A stretch of DNA of 64,000 bases, from contig NZ_CP049838.1 of NCBI RefSeq assembly GCF_013085465.1, positions 3,968,001 to 4,032,000 on the forward strand, written 5' to 3'. The first letter of the stretch is position 1. Each line of letters starts with the position of its first letter. Source of the DNA: Streptomyces asoensis. Lineage in GTDB: Bacteria; Actinomycetota; Actinomycetes; Streptomycetales; Streptomycetaceae. The translations under genes and the position numbers were made by a program. Below, one piece after another: positions 24,094 through 32,401 of this stretch. The notes beneath the pieces were generated by a model. The model was not told the DNA's origin. It worked only from the letters and a program-made list of their open reading frames with translations, and did no database searches.

Positions 24094-25221
24094 ATGACTG
24101 GACGCACAACTGGCGAGACCGACTCCGACACCGGCACCCGCACCGACCCGGCTGCCCCTCCGCTCCGCGTGGGCCTGATCGGCTACGGCCTCGCGGGCTC
24201 CGTGTTCCACGCCCCGCTGATCGCCGCGACCGAGGGCCTCGCCCTCGACACGGTGGTCACCTCGAACCCCGAGCGGCAGGAGCAGGCCCGCGCCGAGTTC
24301 CCGGACGTACGCGTCGCCGCCACCCCCGACGACCTCCTCGCCCGCGCCGACGAGCTGGACCTGGTCGTCATCGCGTCCCCGAACAAGACGCACGTCCCGC
24401 TCGCGACCGCCGCGCTGAAGGCCGGCCTGCCGGTCGTCGTCGACAAGCCGGTCGCCGGCACCGCGGCCGAGGCACGCGAGCTGGCCGCCCTCGCCGAGGA
24501 GCGCGGCCTGCTGCTCTCCGTCTTCCAGAACCGCCGTTGGGACAACGACTTCCTGACCCTGCGCAAGCTGCTCGCCGAAGGCGAACTGGGCGACGTGTGG
24601 CGCTTCGAGTCCCGCTTCGAGCGGTGGCGACCGCTGCCGAAGGGCGGCTGGCGCGAGTCCGGCGACCCCGCAGAGATCGGAGGTCTCCTCTACGACCTCG
24701 GCAGTCACCTCGTCGATCAGGCGCTGGTGCTGTTCGGCCCGGTGGTCTCCGTCTACGCCGAGGCGGACGTCCGCCGGCCCGGTGCGGAGACCGACGACGA
24801 CACCTTCATCGCGCTGACGCACGCGAGCGGCGTCCGCTCCCACCTCTACGCCTCCGCGACGACGTCCCAGCTCGGCCCGCGCTTCCGGGCCCTGGGCTCG
24901 AAGGCGGGCTATGTGAAGTACGGCCTGGATCCGCAGGAGGCGGCCCTGCGGGAGGGCGAGCGTCCCGACGGCACGCCCGGCTGGGGCACCGAGCCGGCGG
25001 AGCTGTGGGGCCGCGTCGGCGCCGGGGAGTCCCCGCTGACCGGCGGCGGACGACCCGAACAGACCCTCCCCGGCGACTACCCGGCCTACTACGCTGCGGT
25101 GGCCAGGGCACTGATCGACGGCGGCCCCAATCCGGTGACCGCCGCCGAGGCGGCCGCCGCCCTGGACGTACTGGAGGCGGCCCGCCGTTCGGCACGAGAC
25201 AAGGTGGCGGTGACGCTGTAA
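24094..25221 (+). CDS. Gfo/Idh/MocA family oxidoreductase
   Basis: 375 aa. An N-terminal Rossmann fold (RVGLIGYGLAGSVFHAPLI), VVIASPNKTHVPLATAAL, the conserved EKP-type lysine as VVVDKPVAG, and a C-terminal domain with GGLLYDLGSHLVDQALVLFG, which carries the catalytic D-x3-H. It would oxidise or reduce a sugar or polyol with NAD(P). ATG 24094 lies just after the operator; an in-frame ATG at 24058 would lie upstream of the operator and is unlikely. Its stop overlaps the start of the next gene by one base (TAATG), so they form an operon probably regulated by the ROK protein. Confidence 0.9.
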   Translation: MTGRTTGETDSDTGTRTDPAAPPLRVGLIGYGLAGSVFHAPLIAATEGLALDTVVTSNPERQEQARAEFPDVRVAATPDDLLARADELDLVVIASPNKTHVPLATAALKAGLPVVVDKPVAGTAAEARELAALAEERGLLLSVFQNRRWDNDFLTLRKLLAEGELGDVWRFESRFERWRPLPKGGWRESGDPAEIGGLLYDLGSHLVDQALVLFGPVVSVYAEADVRRPGAETDDDTFIALTHASGVRSHLYASATTSQLGPRFRALGSKAGYVKYGLDPQEAALREGERPDGTPGWGTEPAELWGRVGAGESPLTGGGRPEQTLPGDYPAYYAAVARALIDGGPNPVTAAEAAAALDVLEAARRSARDKVAVTL

Positions 25222-25730
25222 TGGGAACCCACCAGATGACCCCGAAGTTCACCCCGGAGATCACCCCGACCCTGGAGGAGCTCCAGGCCCAGGAACGCCG
25301 ACTGATCTTCCGCCAGTTCACGAACGACGACGCGTGGGAGCTCGGCTCACTGCTGGTGGAGCTGGCCCGCGAGCGCCAGGCGCCGGTCGCCGTCGACATC
25401 CACCGGGCCGGCCAGCAGCTCTTCCACGCGGCCCTGCCCGGTTCGACGCCCGACAACGACGCCTGGATCGCCCGCAAGCGCCGGGTGGTGGAACGCTTCG
25501 GCGCCTCCTCCTACCTGGTGGGCTCCCGTTTCCGCGCCAAGGGCACGACGTTCGAGGACTCCTCCCGCCTGGACCCCGACGCGTACGCGGCCCACGGCGG
25601 CTCCTTCCCCATCAACGTGGAGGGCGTGGGCATCATCGGCGCGGTGACGGTGTCGGGCCTGCCCCAACTGGAGGACCACCGGTTCGTGGTGGAGGTCCTG
25701 GAACAGTTCCTGGAGAAGTACCTGGGCTGA
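25221..25730 (+). CDS. Heme-degrading / UPF0303-GlcG-like domain protein
   Basis: 169 aa; the core LEELQAQERRLIFRQFTNDDAWELG, VAVDIHRAGQQLFHAALPGSTPDND and INVEGVGIIGAVTVSGLPQLEDH match the GlcG/HbpS-type (DUF336, UPF0303) fold. Members have been called heme-degrading, but many sit beside sugar oxidoreductases as here and their chemistry is unproven. Start codon overlaps the stop of the oxidoreductase gene. Confidence 0.8.
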   Translation: MGTHQMTPKFTPEITPTLEELQAQERRLIFRQFTNDDAWELGSLLVELARERQAPVAVDIHRAGQQLFHAALPGSTPDNDAWIARKRRVVERFGASSYLVGSRFRAKGTTFEDSSRLDPDAYAAHGGSFPINVEGVGIIGAVTVSGLPQLEDHRFVVEVLEQFLEKYLG

Positions 25731-25767
25731 AACGCGGCCCAAAGGGGCGCGGGTGAAACGCGCCCGA

Positions 25768-25836
25768 GGGGCGCGGGGAACTGCGACCAGCCACGGACCG
25801 GCCCGCAGCCGACAACCGACCCCAGTTCCCCGCCCC
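25768..25836. terminator. Bidirectional terminator of a common Streptomyces intergenic type
   Basis: GGGGCGCGGGGAACTG (25768-25783) and CAGTTCCCCGCCCC (25823-25836) form a long stem between the convergent genes ending at 25730 and 25849. Similar GGGGCGCGGGGAACTGCG hairpins are abundant in Streptomyces intergenic regions (established pattern from memory). Confidence 0.7.
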
Positions 25837-25848
25837 CCAGCGGAGCGC

Positions 25849-26706
25849 TTACGCGTCCTTGAACTCCTGGCGCTGGCTTCCGAGCCCGGTGATCTCCAGC
25901 TCCACCACGTCCCCGGCCCGCAGGTACGGCTTGGGCTCCGGCGCGCCCATGGCGACCCCGGCGGGCGTCCCGGTGTTGATGACGTCCCCCGGGTACAGGG
26001 TCATGAACTGGCTGACGTACCGCACGACCTCCCCCACCGGGAAGATCTGCTCACCCGTGGTCCCGTCCTGCTTCAACTCCCCGTTGACCCAGAGCTTCAG
26101 GGAGAGGTCCTGCGGGTCGGCGACCTCGTCGGCCGTCACCAGCCACGGGCCCAGTGGATTGAACGTCTCGCAGTTCTTCCCCTTGTCCCAGGTCCCGCCC
26201 CGCTCGATCTGGAACTCCCGCTCCGACACATCGTGCGCGACGGCGTATCCCGCGACATGCGCGAGCCCGTCCGCCGCCGACTCCAGATAGCGGGCCGTGC
26301 GCCCGATGACGACCGCCAGCTCCACCTCCCAGTCGGTCTTGAGCGACCGGCGCGGCACGAGGACGGTGTCGTAGGGCCCCACGACCGTGTCCGCCGCCTT
26401 GAAGAAGACGACGGGCTCGGCGGGCGGCTGGGCCCCGATCTCCCGGGCGTGGTCGTGGTAGTTCAGCCCGATGCACACGATCTTGCCGATCCGGGCCAGC
26501 GGCGGACCGACCCGCAGCCCGGTCGCGTCCAGCACCGGCAGTTCCCCGGACTCGGCGGCCTCCCGGATCCGGCCGAGCGCCTCGTCGTCGGCGAGCAGCG
26601 CGCCGTCGATGTCCGGGACGACCCCGGAGAGGTCCCGCAGGGCCCCCTCGGGGTCGAGCAGCGCGGGCCGCTCCGTTCCCGCCGTACCGACTCGCAGCAG
26701 CTTCAT
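25849..26706 (-). CDS. Fumarylacetoacetate hydrolase (FAH) family protein
   Basis: 285 aa. The N-terminal part (MKLLRVGTAGTERPALLD) precedes the FAH domain: IVCIGLNYHDHARE, the metal-binding glutamates in WEVELAVVIG, GYAVAHDVSEREFQIERGG and GDVINTGTPAGVAMG. Family members hydrolyse C-C bonds of acylpyruvates or sugar-derived diketo acids with Mg2+. Start at ATG 26706 (GGGAGA upstream) rather than the longer frame from 26826. Monocistronic, convergent with the oxidoreductase operon. Confidence 0.9.
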   Translation of the reverse strand: MKLLRVGTAGTERPALLDPEGALRDLSGVVPDIDGALLADDEALGRIREAAESGELPVLDATGLRVGPPLARIGKIVCIGLNYHDHAREIGAQPPAEPVVFFKAADTVVGPYDTVLVPRRSLKTDWEVELAVVIGRTARYLESAADGLAHVAGYAVAHDVSEREFQIERGGTWDKGKNCETFNPLGPWLVTADEVADPQDLSLKLWVNGELKQDGTTGEQIFPVGEVVRYVSQFMTLYPGDVINTGTPAGVAMGAPEPKPYLRAGDVVELEITGLGSQRQEFKDA

Positions 26707-26817
26707 GGTCACTATCTCCCTCGATCGCGGGGCACCCGTCCGATGGGTGCAGCCATCGGAGGACTGGTCGATCCTCCAAGCTCGCGATTCGGTCCGCAAG
26801 CCCCCGTTCACGGACTG

Positions 26818-26868
26818 GACCGTCACCCGTTCAGGACCGTCACCCGTTCAGGACCGTCACCGGTACAG
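26818..26868. repeat. Three tandem 17-bp repeats at the yidC 3' end
   Basis: GACCGTCACCCGTTCAG occurs twice exactly and a third time with two changes, running into the YidC stop codon on the minus strand. No function assigned. Confidence 0.7.
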
Positions 26869-27558
26869 GGCCGCCCGTTCGAGCGCGCTCCACGTCGTGC
26901 TCGTGATCACGTAGAGCGCGGCGGCCAGTGGTACGACGGCCACGGTGACCAGCGTGAAGAAGGACAGGAACGGCATCACCTTGGTGATCGCGCCGACCCC
27001 GGCCACCTCCTCACCGCCGCCGATCCGAGGCAGCGGCACCCGCTTCGCCCGGACGAAGTTGAAGGAGGCGACGGCCGCGACGACGGCGAACAGCCCGAGG
27101 TAGACCAGTCCGGCCGCGCCGAACAGCCCGCCCCCGGCCAGCGCGTCCGCCCAGCGGTCACCGAGGGGTGCGGCGAACAGCTGATGCCCGAGCAGGCCGT
27201 TGCCCTCGCCGCCGATCGAGGAGCTGGAGAAGAGGTGGTAGAGCAGGAAGAAGGCCGGAATCTGGCAGAGGCTGGGCAGCAGTCCGGACAGCGGCGACAC
27301 CTTCTCCTCGGCGTGCAGTTCCAGCACCGCCCGCTGGAGCTTCTCGGGGTTCTTGGCGTGCTTCCTGCGCAGTTCGGCGATCCTCGGCTGCAACGCCGTA
27401 CGGGCCTTCTGGCCGCGGGCTGCCGCGCGGGACAAGGGGTGCACGAGGAGTCGTACCAGAGCGGTGAACAGGACGATCGCGGCGGCCGCGGCGGTGGCGC
27501 CGAACAAGGGGTGAAGCAGGTCGGCGAGCCGCTCGACCAAGCTGGCGAAAACGGACAT
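26857..27558 (-). CDS. YidC/Oxa1 family membrane insertase (accessory paralogue)
   Basis: 233 aa from the ATG at 27558. TM segments and Oxa1 features are seen: TALVRLLVHPLSRAAARGQ, LRRKHAKNPEKLQRAVLELHAEEKVSPLSGLLPSLCQIPAFFLLYHLF, and late helices ending in TLVTVAVVPLAAALYVITST. It lacks the long periplasmic domain, as expected in Gram-positives. The essential YidC of Streptomyces lies near oriC, so this is probably the second copy. The DUF6412 gene upstream on the same strand is a common partner. Confidence 0.87.
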   Translation of the reverse strand: MSVFASLVERLADLLHPLFGATAAAAAIVLFTALVRLLVHPLSRAAARGQKARTALQPRIAELRRKHAKNPEKLQRAVLELHAEEKVSPLSGLLPSLCQIPAFFLLYHLFSSSSIGGEGNGLLGHQLFAAPLGDRWADALAGGGLFGAAGLVYLGLFAVVAAVASFNFVRAKRVPLPRIGGGEEVAGVGAITKVMPFLSFFTLVTVAVVPLAAALYVITSTTWSALERAALYR

Positions 27559-27654
27559 GAGTGGGGAGCCCTCCGGGGGTCTCGTCGTGCCGGGGAAACG
27601 GGACGGCGGCATGACGACCCGCGCGGGTCACCCACGTGACGGTGGAGAGCGGCC

Positions 27655-27966
27655 CTACGCGACGGTCGTCGGGAGGGCGTGGCCGGGCGCCCTGGGGCGG
27701 GGGCGGCCGGAGGCGTCGGGGTCGCGTTGCGGCAGGAATGCCGTACGACGGGCCCGGTCCCTGATGGCCGTGCGCACCCGGGTGGGCGGGACGGCGGGAG
27801 CGCTGCGCGCGGCGACGAGCGTGCAGACGGCCAGCGCGGAGCCGGCCGCGGCGGTCGCGGCGAGCGCGACGGCGGCGGAGAGGCTGCCGGCGTCGAGGAG
27901 CACGACGTCGACGAAGAGGACGAAGAGGACGAGGGCGGGACGCGGGACGAACCGACTGCGGATCAC
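27655..27966 (-). CDS. DUF6412 family small membrane protein
   Basis: 103 aa starting at GTG 27966 after GGAGGGGGAG. Two hydrophobic segments (PALVLFVLFVDVVLLDAGSL, AAVALAATAAAGSALAVCTL) precede a basic tail. I associate it with DUF6412 by size, layout and position upstream of the accessory yidC; no function is known. Confidence 0.65.
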   Translation of the reverse strand: MIRSRFVPRPALVLFVLFVDVVLLDAGSLSAAVALAATAAAGSALAVCTLVAARSAPAVPPTRVRTAIRDRARRTAFLPQRDPDASGRPRPRAPGHALPTTVA

Positions 27967-28031
27967 GCTCTCCCCCTCCCTCTCGTCGGCTCTGGCCGAC
28001 TCTCGCCGACTCTGGCCTCTGTTTGTCTGAT

Positions 28032-28051
28032 GTCGGTTATACCTGACCGAC
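28032..28051. promoter_or_regulatory. Inverted repeat in front of the MFS fragment
   Basis: GTCGGT (28032-28037) and ACCGAC (28046-28051) flank TATACCTG, a TetR/MarR-type operator layout. It directly abuts the broken exporter gene, hinting that the promoter region survived the deletion that removed the first helices. Confidence 0.4.
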
Positions 28052-29111
28052 CTCGATCGGCTCCAGCAGCCTGGGCCTGCTGGTGCACGCTTTCCCCACC
28101 CCGCGCGGCCGGCTGCACGCCACCGGGGTGTGGGGCGCGTTCGTCAGCGCGGGCATCGCCGCGAGCCCGGTGCTCAGCGGCGCACTGCCCGGCTGGCGCC
28201 TGGTCTACGTCCTGCTCGGCGCCGCGACCCTGCTGGTCGCCGCCGTCGCGTCCCGCGTGCTGACGGAGTCCCGCTCACCGCGCGGCGGGCGCCCGGACCT
28301 GCCCGGCGCGGCGGCCTTCGGTGCGGCGACCGTCGCCCTGATCGCGGCCCTGACGCTGGGCCGGGACGGCTGGCTGCGGGCACCGGTGGGGCTGCTGCTC
28401 CTGGCGTCGGTGGCCCTGCTGGGGCTCTTCGTGGTCATCGAGCGCAGGGTGGCCACCCCGATGATCGACCTCTCCCTGCTCCGGAACCCGGCCTTCCTGG
28501 CCTCCTCCACCGGCGGACTGGTGACCGGCCTCGCGGTGATCGGCCTGTTCAGCTTCCTGCCGACGGTGCTCCAGAAGTCGCTGGGCATGTCCCCGATGGC
28601 CACCGCCTGGCTGTTCCTCCTCTGGTCCGGCCTGTCCTTCGTGGTCGCCCTCCAGGCCCGCCGTCTGGCCGGCCGCGTCCCGACCCGGGTCCAGCTCGCC
28701 CTCGGCTTCGCCCTGCACGCGGCGGGCGTTCTGACCCTGCTCGGCGCGGTGAACGCGGGCTCCTGGCACCGGATGCTGCCGGGTCTCGTCGTCGCCGGCA
28801 TCGGCAGCGGCCTCCTGAACGCGGCGCTGCCCCTGCTGGCGGTGGAGTCGGTACCGGCGGCGCGAGCGGCGATGGGGTCGGGTGCGCAGCAGACACTGCG
28901 CTACGTCGGCTCGTGCGCCGGCGTGGCCCTGACGATCGCCATCGTCACCGGAACGGGCGGCGGGCTCGCCCAGGGGACGGATGTGGCAATGGCGGTGTCG
29001 GCGGGACTGGCGATCCTCGGGGCCGTGGGCGTGCTGGGCGCCCTGGGCGTGGCGCGAGCAGCGACCGCGGCGAGGAGCTTGGCCACGGCGGGTTCCCGGG
29101 GGCGGAACTGA
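28047..29111 (+). pseudogene. MFS exporter (DHA2 type), 5'-truncated
   Basis: The readable protein begins in the loop after TM4 (GLLVHAFPTPRGRLHATGVWGA resembles the motif C/TM5 border of 14-TM exporters) and runs through the remaining helices to SRGRN. An in-frame TGA stands at 28044 with no start codon that could supply the missing first ~130 residues. The best internal start (GTG 28083) gives 342 aa and about nine helices, too short for a normal DHA2 transporter. So this is a 5' deletion remnant rather than a functional gene. Codon pattern is still normal, so the loss looks recent. Confidence 0.75.
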
Positions 29112-29243
29112 CGGGACCGACGGGACCGACGGGACCGACGGGACTGGTGGAACTGGTGGAACTGGTGGAACCGAAGGGCCCGACGCGACCGACGGGACTG
29201 GTGGAACTGGTGGAACCGAAGGGCCCGGCGCGACCGACGGACC
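29110..29243. repeat. 9-nt periodic tandem array after the MFS fragment
   Basis: Built of 9-mers: CGACGGGAC four times, TGGTGGAAC three times, an 18-mer CGAAGGGCCCGACGCGAC, then the same series again shortened. The periodicity keeps several frames open. It lies 3' of the MFS fragment and ends about 50 bp before the GntR-type operators. Confidence 0.75.
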
Positions 29244-29293
29244 GGTCACCCCGGCGGACCGACGGGACCGACAGATCGGTCACCCCGGCGGTA

Positions 29294-29317
29294 CTTGTAT
29301 CAACCGATTGACACAAG
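29294..29317. promoter_or_regulatory. GntR-type operator O1
   Basis: CTTGTATCAA and TTGACACAAG are near-perfect inverted 10-bp arms around CCGA. The site lies 61 bp upstream of the membrane-protein gene that is coupled to a GntR regulator. Confidence 0.6.
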
Positions 29318-29333
29318 ATCCGGCTCCCGGCAT

Positions 29334-29357
29334 CTTGTACTCACCACTTGATACAAG
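29334..29357. promoter_or_regulatory. GntR-type operator O2
   Basis: CTTGTACTCA and TTGATACAAG around CCAC, the same 10-4-10 layout as O1, centred 40 bp downstream of it (nearly four helical turns). Its right arm exactly complements the left arm of O1, so one protein probably binds both sites. Confidence 0.6.
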
Positions 29358-29377
29358 TACTCACCGGGGGACCCGAC

Positions 29378-30133
29378 ATGCTGGACACCGTTCCACCTGA
29401 GCGGCTGCTCGCCCGCGCCGACCTCTGCGCCCGCTGGGCCGGGCTGACCCTGGGTGTCGTCGTCGCACAGCAACTGGCGGTGCGGGACAGCGACGACGGC
29501 GCCATGACCTTCCTCAGCGCGGTCACCGCGTTCGGACTGTGCGCGGTCGGTGGCGTGCTGCTCGGCGACTCCCTCACCCCCGCCCCTCTCGAAGCGGTCC
29601 GCACCGCCAGCCTCGCCCCGCGCCGGGTCCGTGACCACGTACCGCCCCGGATGGCCCCGCTGCTGCTCTTCCAGGCGGCGTGCCTCGTCGTCCTCCTGGC
29701 GATCGGGGCCGCCGCGGCCTCTCCCGACACCATGGGCCGGGCGGGCCGGGCCGTCACCGTGACGTGCCGGGGCGTGACCAGACCCCTGGGCCCCTGGCCC
29801 GGCATCTTCTACGCCACCCCGATCCTCGCCTCCATCGCCCTCGGAACCGCCGCCTGCGTGTGGGCCCTGCGCCGCATCGCCCACCGCCCGGGCGAGAACC
29901 AGCGGCGCCACGACCGCTCGTGGGCGATCACCGCGGCCTGGGGACTGCTGGTCTCCAGCCAGCTGCTGCTCGTCCTCGGCATGATCGGCAGAGTGCTGTC
30001 CCGCACGACCTGCGCCGGCATGCTGGGCAACATCACGGCCCTGGTGATCTACCCCCTGGGCCTGCTGAGCCTGTTCTCCCTGGGATGGTGCCTGTTCACC
30101 ATCGTGATCCCCCGGGCCGTCGGCGATGAGTGA
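29378..30133 (+). CDS. Multi-TM membrane protein coupled to a GntR regulator
   Basis: 251 aa, start ATG 29378 with GGGGGACC. About five to six TM helices (for example LLLFQAACLVVLLAIGAAAA, GIFYATPILASIALGTAACV, AWGLLVSSQLLLVLGMIG, LGLLSLFSLGWCLFTIVI) and no recognised domain. Its 3' end overlaps the GntR gene by 8 bp. Pairs of a membrane protein with a short YtrA-type regulator are common in actinobacteria. Function unknown; cell-envelope stress is a common theme for YtrA operons. Confidence 0.75.
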   Translation: MLDTVPPERLLARADLCARWAGLTLGVVVAQQLAVRDSDDGAMTFLSAVTAFGLCAVGGVLLGDSLTPAPLEAVRTASLAPRRVRDHVPPRMAPLLLFQAACLVVLLAIGAAAASPDTMGRAGRAVTVTCRGVTRPLGPWPGIFYATPILASIALGTAACVWALRRIAHRPGENQRRHDRSWAITAAWGLLVSSQLLLVLGMIGRVLSRTTCAGMLGNITALVIYPLGLLSLFSLGWCLFTIVIPRAVGDE

Positions 30134-30509
30134 ACCCGCGGTCCGCGTCGACACCACGAGCCAGGTACCGCCGTTCGAGCAGATCCGCGCCCAGCTCGCC
30201 GCCCTGATCGTCACCGGCCGGCTGACGGAGGGCGAACGCCTGCCGACCGTGCGCCAGCTGGCCTCCGACCTCGGTCTGGCGCCGGGAACCGTGGCCCGCG
30301 CCTACCGCGAGCTGGAGGCCGCCGAGCTGATCCGCACCCGTCGGGGCGCGGGCACCCGGGTGGCGGCGCCCCCGTCCGAACCGGCCCGTCCCGACCCGGA
30401 CCAACTCGCCACCCTGGCCCGTGACTTCACCGCCTCCGCCCGCGCTCTCGGCGCAGACACCGAGGCCGTCCTGACCGCCGTCCGAGAGGCTCTGGAGGAA
30501 GGGGCGTAG
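30126..30509 (+). CDS. GntR family regulator, YtrA subfamily
   Basis: 127 aa. GntR winged helix: PPFEQIRAQLAALIVTGRLTEGERLPTVRQLASDLGLAPGTVARAYRELEAAELIRTRRGAGTRV (residues about 15-80). Only about 45 residues of helical C-terminus follow, the YtrA hallmark (short, no effector domain). Overlaps the membrane protein gene; the twin inverted repeats at 29294-29357 are the likely autoregulatory operators. Confidence 0.85.
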   Translation: MSEPAVRVDTTSQVPPFEQIRAQLAALIVTGRLTEGERLPTVRQLASDLGLAPGTVARAYRELEAAELIRTRRGAGTRVAAPPSEPARPDPDQLATLARDFTASARALGADTEAVLTAVREALEEGA

Positions 30510-30580
30510 GCGGAGGCCGCGATGCGGTGGGCGGGACCGCGACGCGATTCGCAACCGCCGCCCCCGCCGGACCGCTCTAC

Positions 30581-31699
30581 ATGACCATGCACAAGACGAC
30601 CACGCACGGAGTGACCACGGACGCGGCGACCACGCACGGAGTGACCACGGACGCGGCGACCACGGACGCGGCCCCCACGGGCACGGCGACCGCACGCGGA
30701 ACGACCACGAACGTGACGTCCACGCACGGAACAGCCACTGACCCGACGGTCACGCACGGGATCAAGCACCGTGCAGAAACGTTCGTCCGGCAGTTGGTCC
30801 GCTTCGCCTGGCTCCAGGCGCGTTGCTGCGCGTTCGCGGTCGCCCTGCTCGGCGGCATGGCGGTCTCGAAACTGCTCCCGCCCCTGCCGGTGGCCCGCTA
30901 CGACCTGCTGCTCGCCTACGGTGTGCTGCTGACCGCCGTCGGATTCCTGCTCGGCTGGGAGACCCGGCGGGAGGTCGCGGTCGTCGCCGCCTGCCATGTG
31001 CTGGGGCTCGCCTTCGAGATGGTCAAGGTGCGGGTGGGGTCGTGGAGTTACCCCGAGCCGGGTCTGGCGAAGGTCGCCGGGGTGCCGCTGTACGGAGGCT
31101 TCATGTACGCGGCCGTCGGGAGCTATGTCTGCCGGGCCTGGCGACTGCTCGACCTGACCTTCACCGGCTACCGCGCCCGCGCCACCGCCGCGTTGGCCGT
31201 CGGCCTGTACGCCAACTTCCTGAGCCATCACTGGCTGCCCGACCTGCGCCTGCCCCTCGGCACCCTGCTGCTGGCCGCGACCACGGGGACCTGGGTGCAC
31301 TTCACGATCGTCGAGCGCCGGCACCGGATGCCCCTCGCGGTGGCCTTCGCGCTGATCGGCTTCTTCCTCTGGCTGGCGGAGAACATCGCCACGTACCTCG
31401 GGGCCTGGAGATACCCGTACCAGCTCCACGGCTGGGAACCCGTGTCCGTGACCAAGTGGGTCTCCTGGGCCCTGCTGATCAGCGTCACCTTCGTCATCTG
31501 CGGGACCGGGCGGCGCCTCGGCGCGCTACCCCCGGGGCAGGGTCGCGACGAGCCTGCCCCACACGACCAGGCGGTACCGGGAGGTGTACTCGGGTGTGCA
31601 GGTGGTGAGGGTGAGATAGCGGCCGGGGGCGTCGTAGCCGTAGGCGGGTTGGGTGAGGGAACGGGGCACGGGCCGGATGACGCCCGAGTCGCGGGGTGA
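30581..31699 (+). CDS. DUF817 family integral membrane protein
   Basis: About 372 aa. A Thr-rich repetitive N-terminus (about 60 aa) is followed by a DUF817 core of eight or so helices: LLAYGVLLTAVGFLLGWETR, VLGLAFEMVKVRVGSWSYPEPG, YGGFMYAAVGSYVCRAWRL, NFLSHHWLPDLR, WLAENIATYLGAWRYP. Function unknown. The last ~58 codons (31526-31699) are antisense to the 3' end of the sortase gene and look like read-through: the domain ends near VICGTGRRLGA. A functional stop may have been lost. Start ambiguous (30581 preferred; the frame is open from 30527). Confidence 0.75.
   Translation: MTMHKTTTHGVTTDAATTHGVTTDAATTDAAPTGTATARGTTTNVTSTHGTATDPTVTHGIKHRAETFVRQLVRFAWLQARCCAFAVALLGGMAVSKLLPPLPVARYDLLLAYGVLLTAVGFLLGWETRREVAVVAACHVLGLAFEMVKVRVGSWSYPEPGLAKVAGVPLYGGFMYAAVGSYVCRAWRLLDLTFTGYRARATAALAVGLYANFLSHHWLPDLRLPLGTLLLAATTGTWVHFTIVERRHRMPLAVAFALIGFFLWLAENIATYLGAWRYPYQLHGWEPVSVTKWVSWALLISVTFVICGTGRRLGALPPGQGRDEPAPHDQAVPGGVLGCAGGEGEIAAGGVVAVGGLGEGTGHGPDDARVAG
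30599..30672. repeat. 30-bp tandem repeat in the DUF817 gene 5' region
   Basis: A 30-bp unit beginning ACCACGCACGGAGTG is present twice without change, plus a 14-bp part copy. It is in frame, encoding TTHGVTTDAA twice. A 10-codon unit can vary without frameshift. Confidence 0.8.
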
Positions 31700-32401
31700 G
31701 GTCTGCGGCAGGATCTTGTCGACGAGGTAGGTGTAGGTCGCGTTCCGGGTCTCCACCTCGACCTTGTCGCCCTTCCTGAGACGGTTGAGATACCGGAAGG
31801 GCTCGCCGTGGGTGTTGCGGTGCCCGGCGACCGCGAAGTTGCCGTCCTGGCCCGGCTGTCGGGTGCCGGCGTAGTGGCCGACGTACCCCTTGTTGAGCAC
31901 GTTCTGCTTGCTGGTGCCCTCGGCGACGGGGACGCGGAGATCGAGCCGGGGGATACGGAGCACGGCGTAGGCCTGGGAGGAGCGCGGGGTGGCGGACGAC
32001 GACTCCGCCCCGCCCTGCCCGGTGCCGCCGTCGGATGCCGAGGGCGCACCCTCGGCCCCGGTGGCGGAGCCGGCCCCGGGTTCGCCGCTACCGGCACCGC
32101 TGGGGTCACCGGTGCTGGTACCCGTACCGGCCCCCCACTCCCGCTCCAGCGCCTCCACCCTCCGCTCGGCGCCGTCCTTCGCCTCCCGGTTGGTCCACCA
32201 CAGCTGATGCGCGACGAGGAGCAGCACCAACACCCCTGCGGTGACGAGGACTTCGGCACCGCTCCAGAGCACCCGCCGGTACCGGGCGCGCCGCCGCCGG
32301 GTGCTGTGCTGCACGAGGGGGATCCGCTGCCCGGAGAAACTCCGCCGTACGAGGGGAATCCGCACGCGGGCACGATAAGGGGAGGCGGACGAGGTCTCCA
32401 T
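31526..32401 (-). CDS. Class E sortase
   Basis: 291 aa. An Arg-rich cytoplasmic N-terminus, TM helix (VLVTAGVLVLLLVAHQLWW), a Gly/Ser/Thr spacer (residues about 90-140), then the sortase fold: YAVLRIPRLDLRVPVAEG, His in VAGHRNTHG, Cys in TLTTCTPEYTSRYRLVVWG. Class E enzymes replace SrtA in Streptomyces and recognise LAxTG, the motif in the surface protein at 21720-22658. Start ATG 32401. Convergent with, and overlapped by, the DUF817 reading frame. Confidence 0.88.
   Translation of the reverse strand: METSSASPYRARVRIPLVRRSFSGQRIPLVQHSTRRRRARYRRVLWSGAEVLVTAGVLVLLLVAHQLWWTNREAKDGAERRVEALEREWGAGTGTSTGDPSGAGSGEPGAGSATGAEGAPSASDGGTGQGGAESSSATPRSSQAYAVLRIPRLDLRVPVAEGTSKQNVLNKGYVGHYAGTRQPGQDGNFAVAGHRNTHGEPFRYLNRLRKGDKVEVETRNATYTYLVDKILPQTSPRDSGVIRPVPRSLTQPAYGYDAPGRYLTLTTCTPEYTSRYRLVVWGRLVATLPRG

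Noticed and set aside
29110..29243. 9-nt repeat as a collagen-like protein gene
   Set aside because: No start codon with a ribosome site; the openness of several frames follows from the 9-nt period.
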